Shown piece by piece: positions 7,941 through 19,209 of a stretch of DNA of 64,000 nucleotides. A program made the translations under genes and the position numbers. The DNA lies in contig LR590468.1 of assembly GCA_901472505.1 (NCBI GenBank), positions 62,001-126,000 of the forward strand, in the 5' to 3' direction. Position 1 is the stretch's first letter; the number at the start of each line of letters is the position of its first letter. Origin of the DNA: Proteus vulgaris (lineage in GTDB: Bacteria; Pseudomonadota; Gammaproteobacteria; Enterobacterales; Enterobacteriaceae). The notes beneath the pieces were generated by a model that had not been told where the DNA came from, made no database searches, and was given only the letters and a program-made list of their open reading frames with translations.

Positions 7941-8364
7941 AGAAAAAAAATCTATGATGGCTGACATCTATGGAGAAGTTGTTTTCTTAATTATTCCTGT
8001 TGTTGCGCTGGTGTTCATTACAACTGTAAAAAATTCTATTTCCATTGAAACAATCATATCTTCTCTGCTAACGACATCTGATTGGTCGATTATGTCATCC
8101 GTGATATTTGGTCAATGTGCATACAAAGTATCTAGGGTTGTAACTCTTCTAGGACCAAAGACTGACGGAAGAAGGTATGCCTTCTATCTCGCCAGAAGAT
8201 TATTTTTAATTACAATCTCTTTACTTGTTTATGCCGCTGTAACTTTTTCTCCTAACTTGTACCTTGGCGCAATTCAAATAATCCTATTCTTTTTGTCTAT
8301 CTATTTTTTCTTTGTAGATAGTGCAGGGTCTTATGTCTTACTAAATCGAAATAGCTTTAAATAA
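7900..8364 (+). CDS. Small polytopic membrane protein in the lambda rexB position
   Basis: 154 residues from the ATG at 7900, or 149 from an ATG at 7915; both overlap the preceding gene (by 41 or 26 bp), indicating translational coupling. After a charged N-terminus ('SSKNENEEKK') there is a strong hydrophobic segment (about 23-45), a weaker one (about 55-80), a positively charged loop ('GPKTDGRRYAFYLARR') and two strong segments (about 101-118 and 120-142), giving three or four membrane helices. A terminator follows within 10 bp. It resembles RexB (144 aa, four helices) in size, topology and place. Function by position: ion-channel-type superinfection exclusion, an inference. Confidence 0.75.
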   Translation: MRVYKMTSSKNENEEKKSMMADIYGEVVFLIIPVVALVFITTVKNSISIETIISSLLTTSDWSIMSSVIFGQCAYKVSRVVTLLGPKTDGRRYAFYLARRLFLITISLLVYAAVTFSPNLYLGAIQIILFFLSIYFFFVDSAGSYVLLNRNSFK

Positions 8365-8370
8365 CTCCCA

Positions 8371-8392
8371 GCCCTCCCACCGAGGGCTTTTT
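8371..8392 (+). terminator. Rho-independent terminator after the repressor-rex-like unit
   Basis: A 6-bp GC-rich stem (GCCCTC/GAGGGC) with a 5-nt loop is followed by five T, 6 bp after the membrane-protein stop codon. It closes the immunity unit, like the terminator after rexB in lambda. Confidence 0.8.
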
Positions 8393-8509
8393 GTGTACTA
8401 TCCCCACCAAAGAAGTAATCTACATTCCAATCTGAGATCTTTTAAAGATATAAATTAAAAATCAAACAGATAAAATTCGTCCTTTTATATTTTTACACAA
8501 AACAAAATA

Positions 8510-8543
8510 TGCGCTTGACGCATTTGCGTATAATGCATATACT
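8510..8543 (+). promoter_or_regulatory. Second operator/promoter (lambda OL-PL equivalent)
   Basis: A rightward sigma-70-type promoter is clear: TTGACG at 8515-8520, a 17-bp spacer and TATACT at 8538-8543. Two copies of the immunity operator motif overlap it: TGCGCTTGACGCA (8510-8522, over the -35) and TGCGTATAATGCA (8525-8537, in the spacer), with centres 15 bp apart. Repressor binding here should block transcription of the downstream ORF, HD hydrolase, xis and int. Confidence 0.75.
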
Positions 8544-8600
8544 AATTTTATCAAATGCAAAGTGTCGATAAATAAATGTATTGAGCTTGTAGGAGCAAAC

Positions 8601-8789
8601 ATGACAACTGAACCAGTAATCTTACTTCAAGATAATTTAACGAATACCGATGCAGTTAAATGGATGTGAGAAAAATTACAGTTTATTGGACACTTATCTG
8701 AGTTGTATGTAAGGCGCGATGTGCTGGTGAAACAATTAGAATACTCTAATATTAAAATAGCAGAGCTAGAGCTCTTTCTTATTGTATGA
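8601..8789 (+). pseudogene. Short phage ORF interrupted by an in-frame TGA (lambda N position)
   Basis: An ATG with AGGAG 5 nt upstream begins 22 codons ('MTTEPVILLQDNLTNTDAVK', then WM) that stop at a TGA at 8667-8669. The same frame then stays open for 39 more codons ('EKLQFIGHLSELYVRRDVLV' and onward) to a TGA at 8787. The continuation looks like a helical protein, so the first TGA may be a nonsense mutation (or a base error, for example TGG). It is the first gene after the operator-controlled promoter. It is not visibly Arg-rich like N, so a similar role is unsupported. Confidence 0.45.
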
Positions 8790-8890
8790 AGTGTGAACCC
8801 ATTTTTATTTTTTATTAACCAACATCAGGGAAATTTAATCTCGATTAATTCGAGAGGGATCTTTATTACTTAAATTATGTGGAGAGAATA

Positions 8891-9415
8891 ATGTCTTATA
8901 TTGCAACTGCAACGAATAAGCACTTCTATTACCTCGATGTACGGATCGAGGATATAGATATTCAAGACATCGCGACAGGTTTAGCTAATGAATGTCGCTT
9001 TAATGGACAGATTGATAATTTCTATTCTGTTGCTCAACACTCAGTATATGTCAGTTATTTAGTTGCACCTGAATATGCTTTAGAAGCCTTACTTCATGAT
9101 GCCAGTGAAGCCTATGTAAAAGATCTGCCATCACCGCTTAAAAGGCTATTACCTGAATATAAGGAGATAGAAAAAAGAATTGATACTGTTATTCGTCAAA
9201 AATATAACTTGCCACCCGTTATGTCGGACGCTGTGCATTTAGCCGACTTAATGATGTTAGCAACCGAAAAACGAGATTTAGAAATTGATGTGGGTAGCAA
9301 TTGGCTAATGCTTGAAGGTATTCCTACGAGTGATTTTATTGTTAATCCATTAACCCCACTACAAGCCAAAGTTTTATTTTTACGTAGATTTAATGAATTA
9401 AGTAAAAGGAGCTAA
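8891..9415 (+). CDS. HD-domain phosphohydrolase, YfdR-like
   Basis: A 174-residue protein closely similar to prophage protein YfdR of E. coli: 'NKHFYYLDVRIEDIDIQDIA', 'CRFNGQIDNFYSVAQHSV', 'ALEALLHDASEAYVKDLPSP', 'LKRLLPEYKEIEKRID'. The H...HD...D metal site is visible (His in 'VAQHSV', 'LHDASEA', later Asp in 'VHLADLMML'). Relatives are 5'-deoxynucleotidases acting on dNMPs. I use the ATG at 8891, with GGAGAG 5 nt upstream; an upstream GTG at 8879 is unlikely. It lies in the delayed-early region before xis. Confidence 0.85.
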   Translation: MSYIATATNKHFYYLDVRIEDIDIQDIATGLANECRFNGQIDNFYSVAQHSVYVSYLVAPEYALEALLHDASEAYVKDLPSPLKRLLPEYKEIEKRIDTVIRQKYNLPPVMSDAVHLADLMMLATEKRDLEIDVGSNWLMLEGIPTSDFIVNPLTPLQAKVLFLRRFNELSKRS

Positions 9416-9431
9416 ATAAACAGTTCTAAAA

Positions 9432-9475
9432 AGTTTAAATAAATACCACCAGCATAATTAACGTCTATTTAAACT
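9432..9475. repeat. Inverted repeat upstream of xis
   Basis: Perfect 10-bp arms AGTTTAAATA (9432-9441) and TATTTAAACT (9466-9475) are separated by 24 bp, ending 26 bp before the xis start. With no T tract it is not a typical terminator; a regulator-binding role is possible. Confidence 0.4.
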
Positions 9476-9500
9476 GTATACGGCAGTATGGAGAGAAAAT

Positions 9501-9752
9501 ATGTCAAGAATGGTGACTCTTGAAGCGTGGGCAAGGTTGGAATTTGGAGATGCCTCTCCTTGCATGACGGTATTACAAAAATACGCAAAGAATAACCTTA
9601 TTGCACCACCTGCAATGAAAGTTGGCCGCAAGTGGATGGTTGATAGAGAAGCTCGTTATGTGGGCTATCTGTCTCTCCCTCAAATTCCTACTAAATCAAC
9701 GGAACGACTTAAGAGGATAATTACAGATGGCTGCCCGACCACGAACCCATAA
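9501..9752 (+). CDS. xis: Excisionase (Xis)
   Basis: An 83-residue basic protein with the winged-helix excisionase pattern: 'MVTLEAWARLEFGDASPCM', 'TVLQKYAKNNLIAPPAMKV', 'GRKWMVDREARYVGY'. It resembles the Xis proteins of the e14/phage 21 group. It would bend attachment-site DNA and steer Int toward excision. GGAGAG precedes the ATG. The 3' end overlaps the int start by 26 bp, the usual xis-int arrangement. Confidence 0.85.
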   Translation: MSRMVTLEAWARLEFGDASPCMTVLQKYAKNNLIAPPAMKVGRKWMVDREARYVGYLSLPQIPTKSTERLKRIITDGCPTTNP

Positions 9753-10861
9753 AATTATTATCCCTAATCTATATCGAAAGCTAGATAAGCGTAATGGCAA
9801 AATTTATTGGCAATATAAACATCCCATCACCGGTAAATTTCATAGCTTTAGGCACCGACGAACAAGAAGCGAGAGAAACCGCCATTCAGGCCAATACAAT
9901 TATTGCTGAACAACATACTCGACAGTTATTAAGTATTAATGAACGGTTATCAAAAATTAAGACAAACAAGTCTGAAATATCTGTCGATATATGGATGGAT
10001 AAATATTTAGATATTCAAAAAGAAAGATTAGATATCGGTGAATTAAAAATTAATTCTTATCGACAAAAAATGAAACCTATTAATTTATTCCGTCAGTATT
10101 GTGGTACGAAAATATTAAAAGAGATAACTGCTTTAGATATTGCTGAAATAATAGATTCCGTCAAAGTATTAGGGCATTCAAGAATGGCTCAGGTCGTTCG
10201 CATGGTGCTTATTGATGTATTTAAAGAAGCTCAACATGCTGGCTATGTTCCGCCTGGTTACAATCCTGCGAAAGCAACTAAACAACCACGGAACCGAGTG
10301 AAAAGAGAACGCATGACATTGGACGAATGGCGCACTATTTACCAGCAAGCTAAAAACCACCCTCCTTACCTGCAATGCGGCATGTTGCTGGCCTTAACCA
10401 CAGGTCAGCGGATCGGTGATATCTGTAAAATGAAATTCTCTGATATTTGGGATGATATGTTACATATACAGCAAGAGAAGACGGGCAGTAAGTTAGCCAT
10501 CCCTCTCTCACTAAAATGTGAAGCTATCAATCTCTCCTTAAAAGATGTTGTTGCTCAATGTCGTGATGCTGTTGTAAGTAAATATCTCGTGCATTATCGG
10601 CATACCACCGCACAAGCAAAACGAGGCGAACAAGTCACACCAAATACATTAACCACAACATTTAAAAAAGCACGAGATAAATGTGGGTTAACTTGGGAAA
10701 AAGGTACGGCACCTACTTTCCATGAACAGCGATCTTTATCTGAGCGACTTTATCGAGAACAAGGAATTAATACACAAAAATTATTGGGGCATAAAACACA
10801 AAATATGACCGATAAATACCACGACGATAGAGGAAAAGAATGGCAAATTATTGCTGTTTAA
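9727..10861 (+). CDS. int: Tyrosine-recombinase integrase (icd-specific prophage), frameshift in T3 run
   Basis: Two frames combine to a 377-residue lambda-type integrase. The start is the ATG at 9727 ('ARPRTHKIIIPNLYRK' arm-binding region, then 'DKRNGKIYWQYKHPITGKFH'). The frame shifts at TTT 9847-9849; with two T the text reads 'KFHSLGTDEQEARET', as expected for this family. Catalytic residues are visible: Arg in 'TTGQRIGDI', Lys in 'QQEKTGSKLAIP', His and Arg in 'TFHEQRSLSERL', His in 'LLGHKTQNM' and Tyr in 'TDKYHDDRG'. It lies directly beside the icd 3' end. The frameshift is probably a sequence error; if real, the integrase is broken. Confidence 0.85.
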
Positions 10862-10869
10862 TTGAACAG

Positions 10870-10902
10870 TTTTGGGGAAGAGTTTTGGGGATATTTTGGG
10901 GA
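10870..10902. repeat. Three direct repeats of TTTTGGGGA between int and icd
   Basis: TTTTGGGGA occurs at 10870-10878, 10883-10891 and 10894-10902, all in the same direction, starting 8 bp after the int stop. Repeated short motifs between int and the attachment core are the usual form of integrase arm-type binding sites, so I read these as candidate P-arm sites. Confidence 0.5.
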
Positions 10903-10925
10903 AGAATTTTATAGTACAAAAAATA

Positions 10926-10949
10926 AACGGGAACTAATAAGCTCCCGTT
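10926..10949 (-). terminator. Terminator between int and icd
   Basis: A 7-bp stem AACGGGA/TCCCGTT (extendable by CT/AG across one mismatch) is followed on the minus strand by a T-rich tract. It should end icd transcription and may also slow rightward transcription from int. Confidence 0.65.
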
Positions 10950-10970
10950 AACTATTTATCAAATCAACAA

Positions 10971-12226
10971 TTACATGTGTTTGATAATCGCGTCACCAAA
11001 CTCGCTACATTTCAGCAGTTTAGCGCCTTCTAACTGACGTTCGAAATCATAAGTTACAGTCTTAGCGGCAATCGCCCCTTCCATACCTTTAATGATTAAG
11101 TCAGCGGCTTCTGTCCAACCCATGTGGCGTAACATCATTTCCGCGGAAAGAATAATTGAGCCAGGGTTAACTTTATCTTGTCCTGCATACTTAGGTGCTG
11201 TACCGTGTGTTGCTTCGAATAAAGCACACTCATCACCAATATTTGCGCCAGGTGCAATACCGATACCTCCAACTTGAGCCGCTAATGCATCGGAAATATA
11301 GTCACCATTAAGGTTCATACATGCGATTACATCATACTCTGCTGGACGTAACAGAATCTGTTGCAAGAATGCGTCAGCGATAACGTCTTTAACGATGATC
11401 TCTTTACCTGATTTTGGATTTTTGATTTTAACCCAAGGGCCACCATCTAATAATTCACCACCAAACTCTTCGCGTGCTAATTCATAACCCCAGTCTTTAA
11501 AGGCACCTTCGGTAAATTTCATAATATTACCTTTGTGTACCAGCGTGACTGAATCTCGGTCATTATCAATCGCGTATTCAATCGCTGCACGAACTAAGCG
11601 CTTAGTCCCTTCTTCTGAACAAGGTTTGATACCAATACCACAATCTTGAGGGAAGCGGATTTTGGTAACACCCCATTTCATTTTGCAAGAATTTAATGAC
11701 TTTATCTGCTTCTGCTGAACCAGCTTTCCACTCAATACCCGCATAAATATCTTCTGAGTTTTCACGGAAGATAACCATATCAGTCAGTTCAGGGTGTTTA
11801 ACTGGGCTTGGAGTACCTTTGTAGTAACGTACTGGGCGTAGGCAAATATAGAGGTCAAGTTGTTGGCGTAATGCAACGTTTAATGAACGGATACCACCGC
11901 CAACTGGGGTAGTCAGAGGACCTTTAATAGAAACACGATATTCACGGATAAGATCTAAGGTTTCTTCTGGTAACCAAACATCTTTACCATACACCTGCGT
12001 AGATTTTTCACCGGTGTAGACTTCCATCCATTCAATCTTACGTTCTTTGCCATAAGCTTTCTCAACGGCTGCATCAACAACTTTTAACATTGCTGGCGTG
12101 ACATCGATACCGATACCGTCCCCTTCAATATAAGGGATAACCGGATTATTGGGAACAACAAGCTTACCTTTAGCATCTAGTGTAATTTTAGCGCCATTAG
12201 CCGGAACAACTACTTTGCTTTCCCAT
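10971..12226 (-). CDS. icd: Isocitrate dehydrogenase (NADP), two probable homopolymer frameshifts
   Basis: Oxidises isocitrate to 2-oxoglutarate in the citric-acid cycle. Three frame segments join into about 417 residues (E. coli 416). Hallmarks: '[16 protein letters not shown]', '[19 protein letters not shown]' (the Ser phosphorylated by AceK), '[16 protein letters not shown]', '[15 protein letters not shown]' and 'AALAAQVGG'-like '[16 protein letters not shown]'. The start is the ATG at 12226, with GGAGAGG upstream. CCC at 12222-12224 (one extra) breaks codon 2, and CCCC at 11671-11674 (one extra) breaks the middle ('NEMGVTKIRF' when corrected). The prophage lies against its 3' end, so the last ~50 codons may be prophage-supplied, as for e14 and phage 21. 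Confidence 0.92.
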
Positions 12227-12364
12227 TTACCTCTCCTTTCATGTAAGCGCACGCTTTGTTAATTTTTTGTAAGAGACCTGTCAATACTACTTGATTATTC
12301 AGCTAACGCCAATCGCTTCTCTTTTAAGGTATAATCAATCTCCCATTTTTTACAAAAATTAGCT

Positions 12365-12994
12365 ATGACAAATCAATTTAAAAGCTCGATTAAAACAAGA
12401 AAACATCATGCCCCTTCAACACAAAGAAAACCAGCACGCCTAAGAGGTGAGCGTAAAGTGGTTATCTTTAATAAACCCTTTGATGTGCTAGTCCAATTTA
12501 CTGATGAAAGTGGTAGAAAAACACTAAAAGATTTTATTCCTATTCGTGATATTTATGCTGCAGGGCGTCTAGATAGAGATAGCGAAGGGCTTTTAGTCTT
12601 AACAAATGATGGGAAGTTACAAGCAAAATTAACGCAACCGGGTAAAAAAACAGGAAAAATCTACTATGCTCAGGTAGAAGGCGTTCCTTGTACAACAGCA
12701 TTACAACAATTTCGAGAAGGATTAGACCTTAAAGATGGCAAAACACTACCTGCACAAGTCGAAATAGTTGAACAACCCGAATGGCTATGGGAGAGAAATC
12801 CACCGATTAGAGAACGCCAAACTATTCCGACAACTTGGCTAAAAATCACCTTATTTGAAGGTAAAAATCGTCAAGTGAGACGAATGACGGCTCATATTGG
12901 TTACCCTACATTACGCTTGATCCGCTTTAGTATGGGAAATATTACGCTGGATAATCTATTACCTGGTGAATGGAAGGAGATTGATTTTGTTTAA
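12365..12994 (+). CDS. rluE: 23S rRNA pseudouridine(2457) synthase RluE
   Basis: A 209-residue RsuA/RluE-type pseudouridine synthase without an S4 domain. The catalytic motif '[19 protein letters not shown]' contains the invariant Asp; 'KIYYAQVEG' and '[20 protein letters not shown]' are also family signatures. It modifies U2457 in the peptidyl-transferase region of 23S rRNA. It is divergent from icd and overlaps the nudJ start, as expected for this gene pair. Confidence 0.92.
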   Translation: MTNQFKSSIKTRKHHAPSTQRKPARLRGERKVVIFNKPFDVLVQFTDESGRKTLKDFIPIRDIYAAGRLDRDSEGLLVLTNDGKLQAKLTQPGKKTGKIYYAQVEGVPCTTALQQFREGLDLKDGKTLPAQVEIVEQPEWLWERNPPIRERQTIPTTWLKITLFEGKNRQVRRMTAHIGYPTLRLIRFSMGNITLDNLLPGEWKEIDFV

Positions 12995-13434
12995 AACCTC
13001 ATGTGACTGTCGCATGTATTGTTCATGCAAAAAATAAATTTCTGGTTGTTGAAGAAACCGTTAATGGCAAAGCAACATGGAATCAACCTGCTGGCCACCT
13101 TGAAGCTGATGAAACACTTATTCAAGCTGTTCAACGTGAGTTATGGGAAGAAACAGGATTAACACTTCCTGTTCAATATTTCCTTAAATTACATCAATGG
13201 ATTGCCCCTGATAAAACGCCTTTTTTACGGTTCCTCTTTTTAATTGAGGCTCAAGAACAAGTTGAAACTCACCCTAATGATAGCGATATCAATTGTTGTC
13301 ATTGGGTTAGCGCAGATGACATTATTCAAAGCCAGCAATTACGTTCACCTTTAGTGAGAGAAAGCCTGTTATGTTATCAACAAGGTGAACTCTACCCCTC
13401 TTTCTATTTTAAGTGGCTTTGGTGCACCCTTTAA
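12987..13434 (+). CDS. nudJ: Nudix phosphatase NudJ, probable frameshift in A4 run near start
   Basis: A Nudix hydrolase (hydroxymethyl-pyrimidine pyrophosphate and nucleoside tri/diphosphate phosphatase) of about 148 residues. The Nudix box is '[20 protein letters not shown]' followed by TG. The conserved N-terminus ([10 protein letters not shown] in E. coli) is encoded from a TTG at 12987, behind AAGGAG, but AAAA at 12993-12996 puts it out of frame; one A fewer restores it. Without this correction the frame would start at GTG 13003 and lack the first five residues. The corrected start overlaps the rluE stop by 8 bp. Confidence 0.88.
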
Positions 13435-13538
13435 TTAAATAACAGAAAATGGGAAAACAAAGCATCAAAAACAGAGCAACACTTGATGCACCTGTGTCAG
13501 TGATATGGTAAAGTATGGCGCTTATTTTTCCGCAGTGA

Positions 13539-14651
<1,113 letters not shown>

Positions 14652-14653
14652 AT

Positions 14654-16685
<2,032 letters not shown>

Positions 16686-16703
16686 TTTATCTCCCTCCCT
16701 CTC

Positions 16704-16730
16704 AAAGGCAGATAATTTCTGCCTTTTTTT
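16704..16730 (+). terminator. Terminator of purB
   Basis: A 9-bp perfect stem AAAGGCAGA/TCTGCCTTT with a 5-nt loop runs into a T tract, 18 bp after the purB stop. Confidence 0.85.
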
Positions 16731-16903
16731 ATAACAAAAAACGAAGAAAACTATCTGCAACTTAAACACATTGCTAGCTACAGTATTTTTTAAGCAATAG
16801 ATTGTCTATGATAACCTAATATTTTTATCTGATTAACTAACTATCATTTCCTATATTTATTTTACAACGGTGTATCTTGGCCGATTGTACTCAAGGAGGA
16901 ATT

Positions 16904-17578
16904 ATGCGGATCTTAATTATTGAAGATAATATTTTACTTCGTCATCACTTATCCGTGCAGTTTCGTGATGCCGGTCATCAAGTTGATGCAGCAGAAGATG
17001 CCAAAGAAGCTGATAGTTTTATAACAGAAGGTACACCAGATGTTGCCATTGTGGATTTAGGATTACCCGATGAAGATGGTATTAGCCTTATTCGCAGATG
17101 GCGAGAAAATAATGTCACGTTGCCCATCATGGTGTTAACTGCACGTGAAAGTTGGCAAGAAAAAGTCTCCGCATTAAATGCAGGTGCTGATGATTATGTG
17201 ACAAAACCTTTTCATTTTGAGGAAATTGTTGCTCGTATTCAGGCATTAATGCGAAGAAACATGGGAATTGCATCACAAACTCTCTCTATTGAGCCTTTCG
17301 AGTTGGATTTGTCACGTAAAGAGTTCATGATTTCAGGCGAGCAAATTAAATTAACAGCATTTGAATATACGATCTTAGAAACATTAATGCGCAATCAAAA
17401 TAAAGTCGTTAGCAAAGATGCATTAATGCGCCAGTTATATCCTGATGCCGAATTAAAAGAAAGCCACACTATTGATGTATTAATGGGGCGATTACGTAAA
17501 AAAATCTTAGAAAAATACCCTGATGATGTTGTTGTAACAGTACGCGGACAAGGCTACCGTTTTGATATGAAACCTTAA
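16904..17578 (+). CDS. phoP: Response regulator PhoP
   Basis: A 224-residue OmpR-type regulator. The receiver domain has the phospho-acceptor Asp in '[13 protein letters not shown]' and the Lys in '[11 protein letters not shown]'. The C-terminal winged helix ends '[13 protein letters not shown]'. It responds to Mg2+, acid and cationic peptides through PhoQ and controls envelope genes. The start is ATG 16904 with AAGGAGG 5 nt upstream. phoQ follows immediately. I see no clear PhoP box in the 170 bp upstream. Confidence 0.95.
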   Translation: MRILIIEDNILLRHHLSVQFRDAGHQVDAAEDAKEADSFITEGTPDVAIVDLGLPDEDGISLIRRWRENNVTLPIMVLTARESWQEKVSALNAGADDYVTKPFHFEEIVARIQALMRRNMGIASQTLSIEPFELDLSRKEFMISGEQIKLTAFEYTILETLMRNQNKVVSKDALMRQLYPDAELKESHTIDVLMGRLRKKILEKYPDDVVVTVRGQGYRFDMKP

Positions 17579-17579
17579 T

Positions 17580-19041
17580 ATGCAAAAAAAAACAGCGTTC
17601 CCCTTTTTCATTACGAACACGATTTTTACTAGCGACCAGTGCCATTATTTTGGCACTTACACTCTCTTATGGGTTGGTAGCCATAGTCGGTTCTATCGTG
17701 AGCGTTGATAAAACCACTTTTATGTTAATGCGCAGTCAAAGTAATCTGTATTACAGTTTAGCACAGTGGAATAAGGGCAAGCTGAATATTGAATTTCCAA
17801 CAAACCTGAATAATAACAATACGTCGCTGGTCATCATTTTTGATGATAAAGGCAACGTCTTATGGACGCCTTCCGATTTACCCAAAGCGATTCCAAATAG
17901 TATTAAGCATAAATGGCGCCATGAAGAAGGTTTATTTGAGATTTTGGTTGATGTCAAAACAACCCGTTTAATGTTACAACAGTTGCCTCAATATCGTGTT
18001 TATCTTAAACGTCTTGAAGAATATTCAAGCAATGAATTTTTAACTCACTCCGTGGTGATTAACCATTATCCTGCAGCAGATAATATGCCTTATATGGCAA
18101 TCGCTGTTATCGATCCTATCCCCCAACGTATGCAAAAAGTCAGTCAGGTTTGGGACTGGTTTTTATATATTATTCTCGCTAATTTATTCTTAGTTGTGCC
18201 TTTAATTTGGTTAGCTGCCCATTGGAGCTTACGACCTATAAAGCAAGTAATTGAACAAATCAGCGCATTAGAAAAAGGGACACGTAATGATTTAGATGAA
18301 AACCCACCAACAGAATTAAAAGGTTTAGTCCGAAATTTAAATGTGTTATTGCGTAATGAACGAAGCCGTTACAGTAAATATCGCACAAGTTTATCTGATC
18401 TTACCCACAGCTTAAAAACACCACTTGCCGTGTTGCAATCAACATTACGCTCTTTGCGATCAGGTAAGCAAATGACGATAGAGCAAGCTGAACCTATCAT
18501 GCTTGATCAAATAGAACGAATTTCACAACAAGTTGGTTATTATCTGCACCGAGCATCGATTCATGGTGATCACGACATTACCACACGAAAACTCCATTCA
18601 CTGTCAGGATTATTAGATAATCTTTGTAGTGCATTAAGTAAAGTTTACCAATCAAAAGGTGTTGATTTAACACTCAATGTTTCACCTGAAATTATGTGGT
18701 TAGGTGAAAAAAATGATTTTATGGAAGTAATGGGTAATATTCTTGATAACGCCTGTAAATACTGTCTAGAATTTGTTGAAATCAATGTAAGTAATAATGA
18801 AAATAGTGTAATAATTATTGTTGATGATGATGGCCCCGGCGTCAGCCCTGAAAAAAGAGAAGTCATCTTCCAACGAGGAACAAGAGCAGATACTTTACGC
18901 CCAGGACAAGGTTTAGGATTATCCATTGCGATTGATATTATTGAGCAATATCGTGGTGATATTACAATGACTGACAGCCCTTTAGGAGGAGCCCGTATTA
19001 CAGTCACGTTCGCAGAAACAACAACTCACAACAGAACGTGA
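17580..19041 (+). CDS. phoQ: Sensor histidine kinase PhoQ, probable frameshift in A9 run at start
   Basis: A 486-residue sensor kinase, the length of E. coli PhoQ. The ATG at 17580 overlaps the phoP stop region, but the A9 run 17584-17592 puts it out of frame; with eight A it reads 'MQKKQRSPFSLRTRFLLATS' as expected. Features: TM1 ('ATSAIILALTLSYGLVAIVG'), a periplasmic sensor, TM2 ('WFLYIILANLFLVVPLIWLA'), HAMP, the H box 'DLTHSLKTPLAVLQS', 'NILDNACKYC', 'DDDGPGV' and 'RPGQGLGLSIA'. The acidic cluster EDDDDAE of E. coli PhoQ is replaced here by 'EEYSSNEF'. Confidence 0.93.
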
Positions 19042-19209
19042 ATAAACTATCCTGAATAAATCACTACCCCACATCATCTTTATGTATGATAACTGTCCAC
19101 TTATTCTTGTGTTAATCGTTATTACTCACATTGCTCAAAGGAATGTTTAGCAGGAAGTTAGAATTCATTATATTATGACTTCAGGCTTCCCGAATTCAGG
19201 ATATACACA

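Noticed and set aside
7053..8364. Kiwa-type (KwaA/KwaB) defence system
   Set aside because: A membrane protein plus a ~300-aa soluble protein fits loosely, but gene order is reversed and I see no KwaB motif; the repressor context fits a RexAB-like reading better.
8667..8669. TGA at 8667 as a selenocysteine codon
   Set aside because: No hairpin resembling a bacterial SECIS follows, and the context is a small phage ORF.
10971..12226. icd as a pseudogene disrupted by the prophage
   Set aside because: Both breaks are one-base gains in C runs away from the attachment end, and all catalytic motifs survive; the same error type recurs across the window.
16731..16903. PhoP box upstream of phoP (autoregulation)
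   Set aside because: I could not find a tandem GTTTA-type repeat with the right spacing in either orientation.
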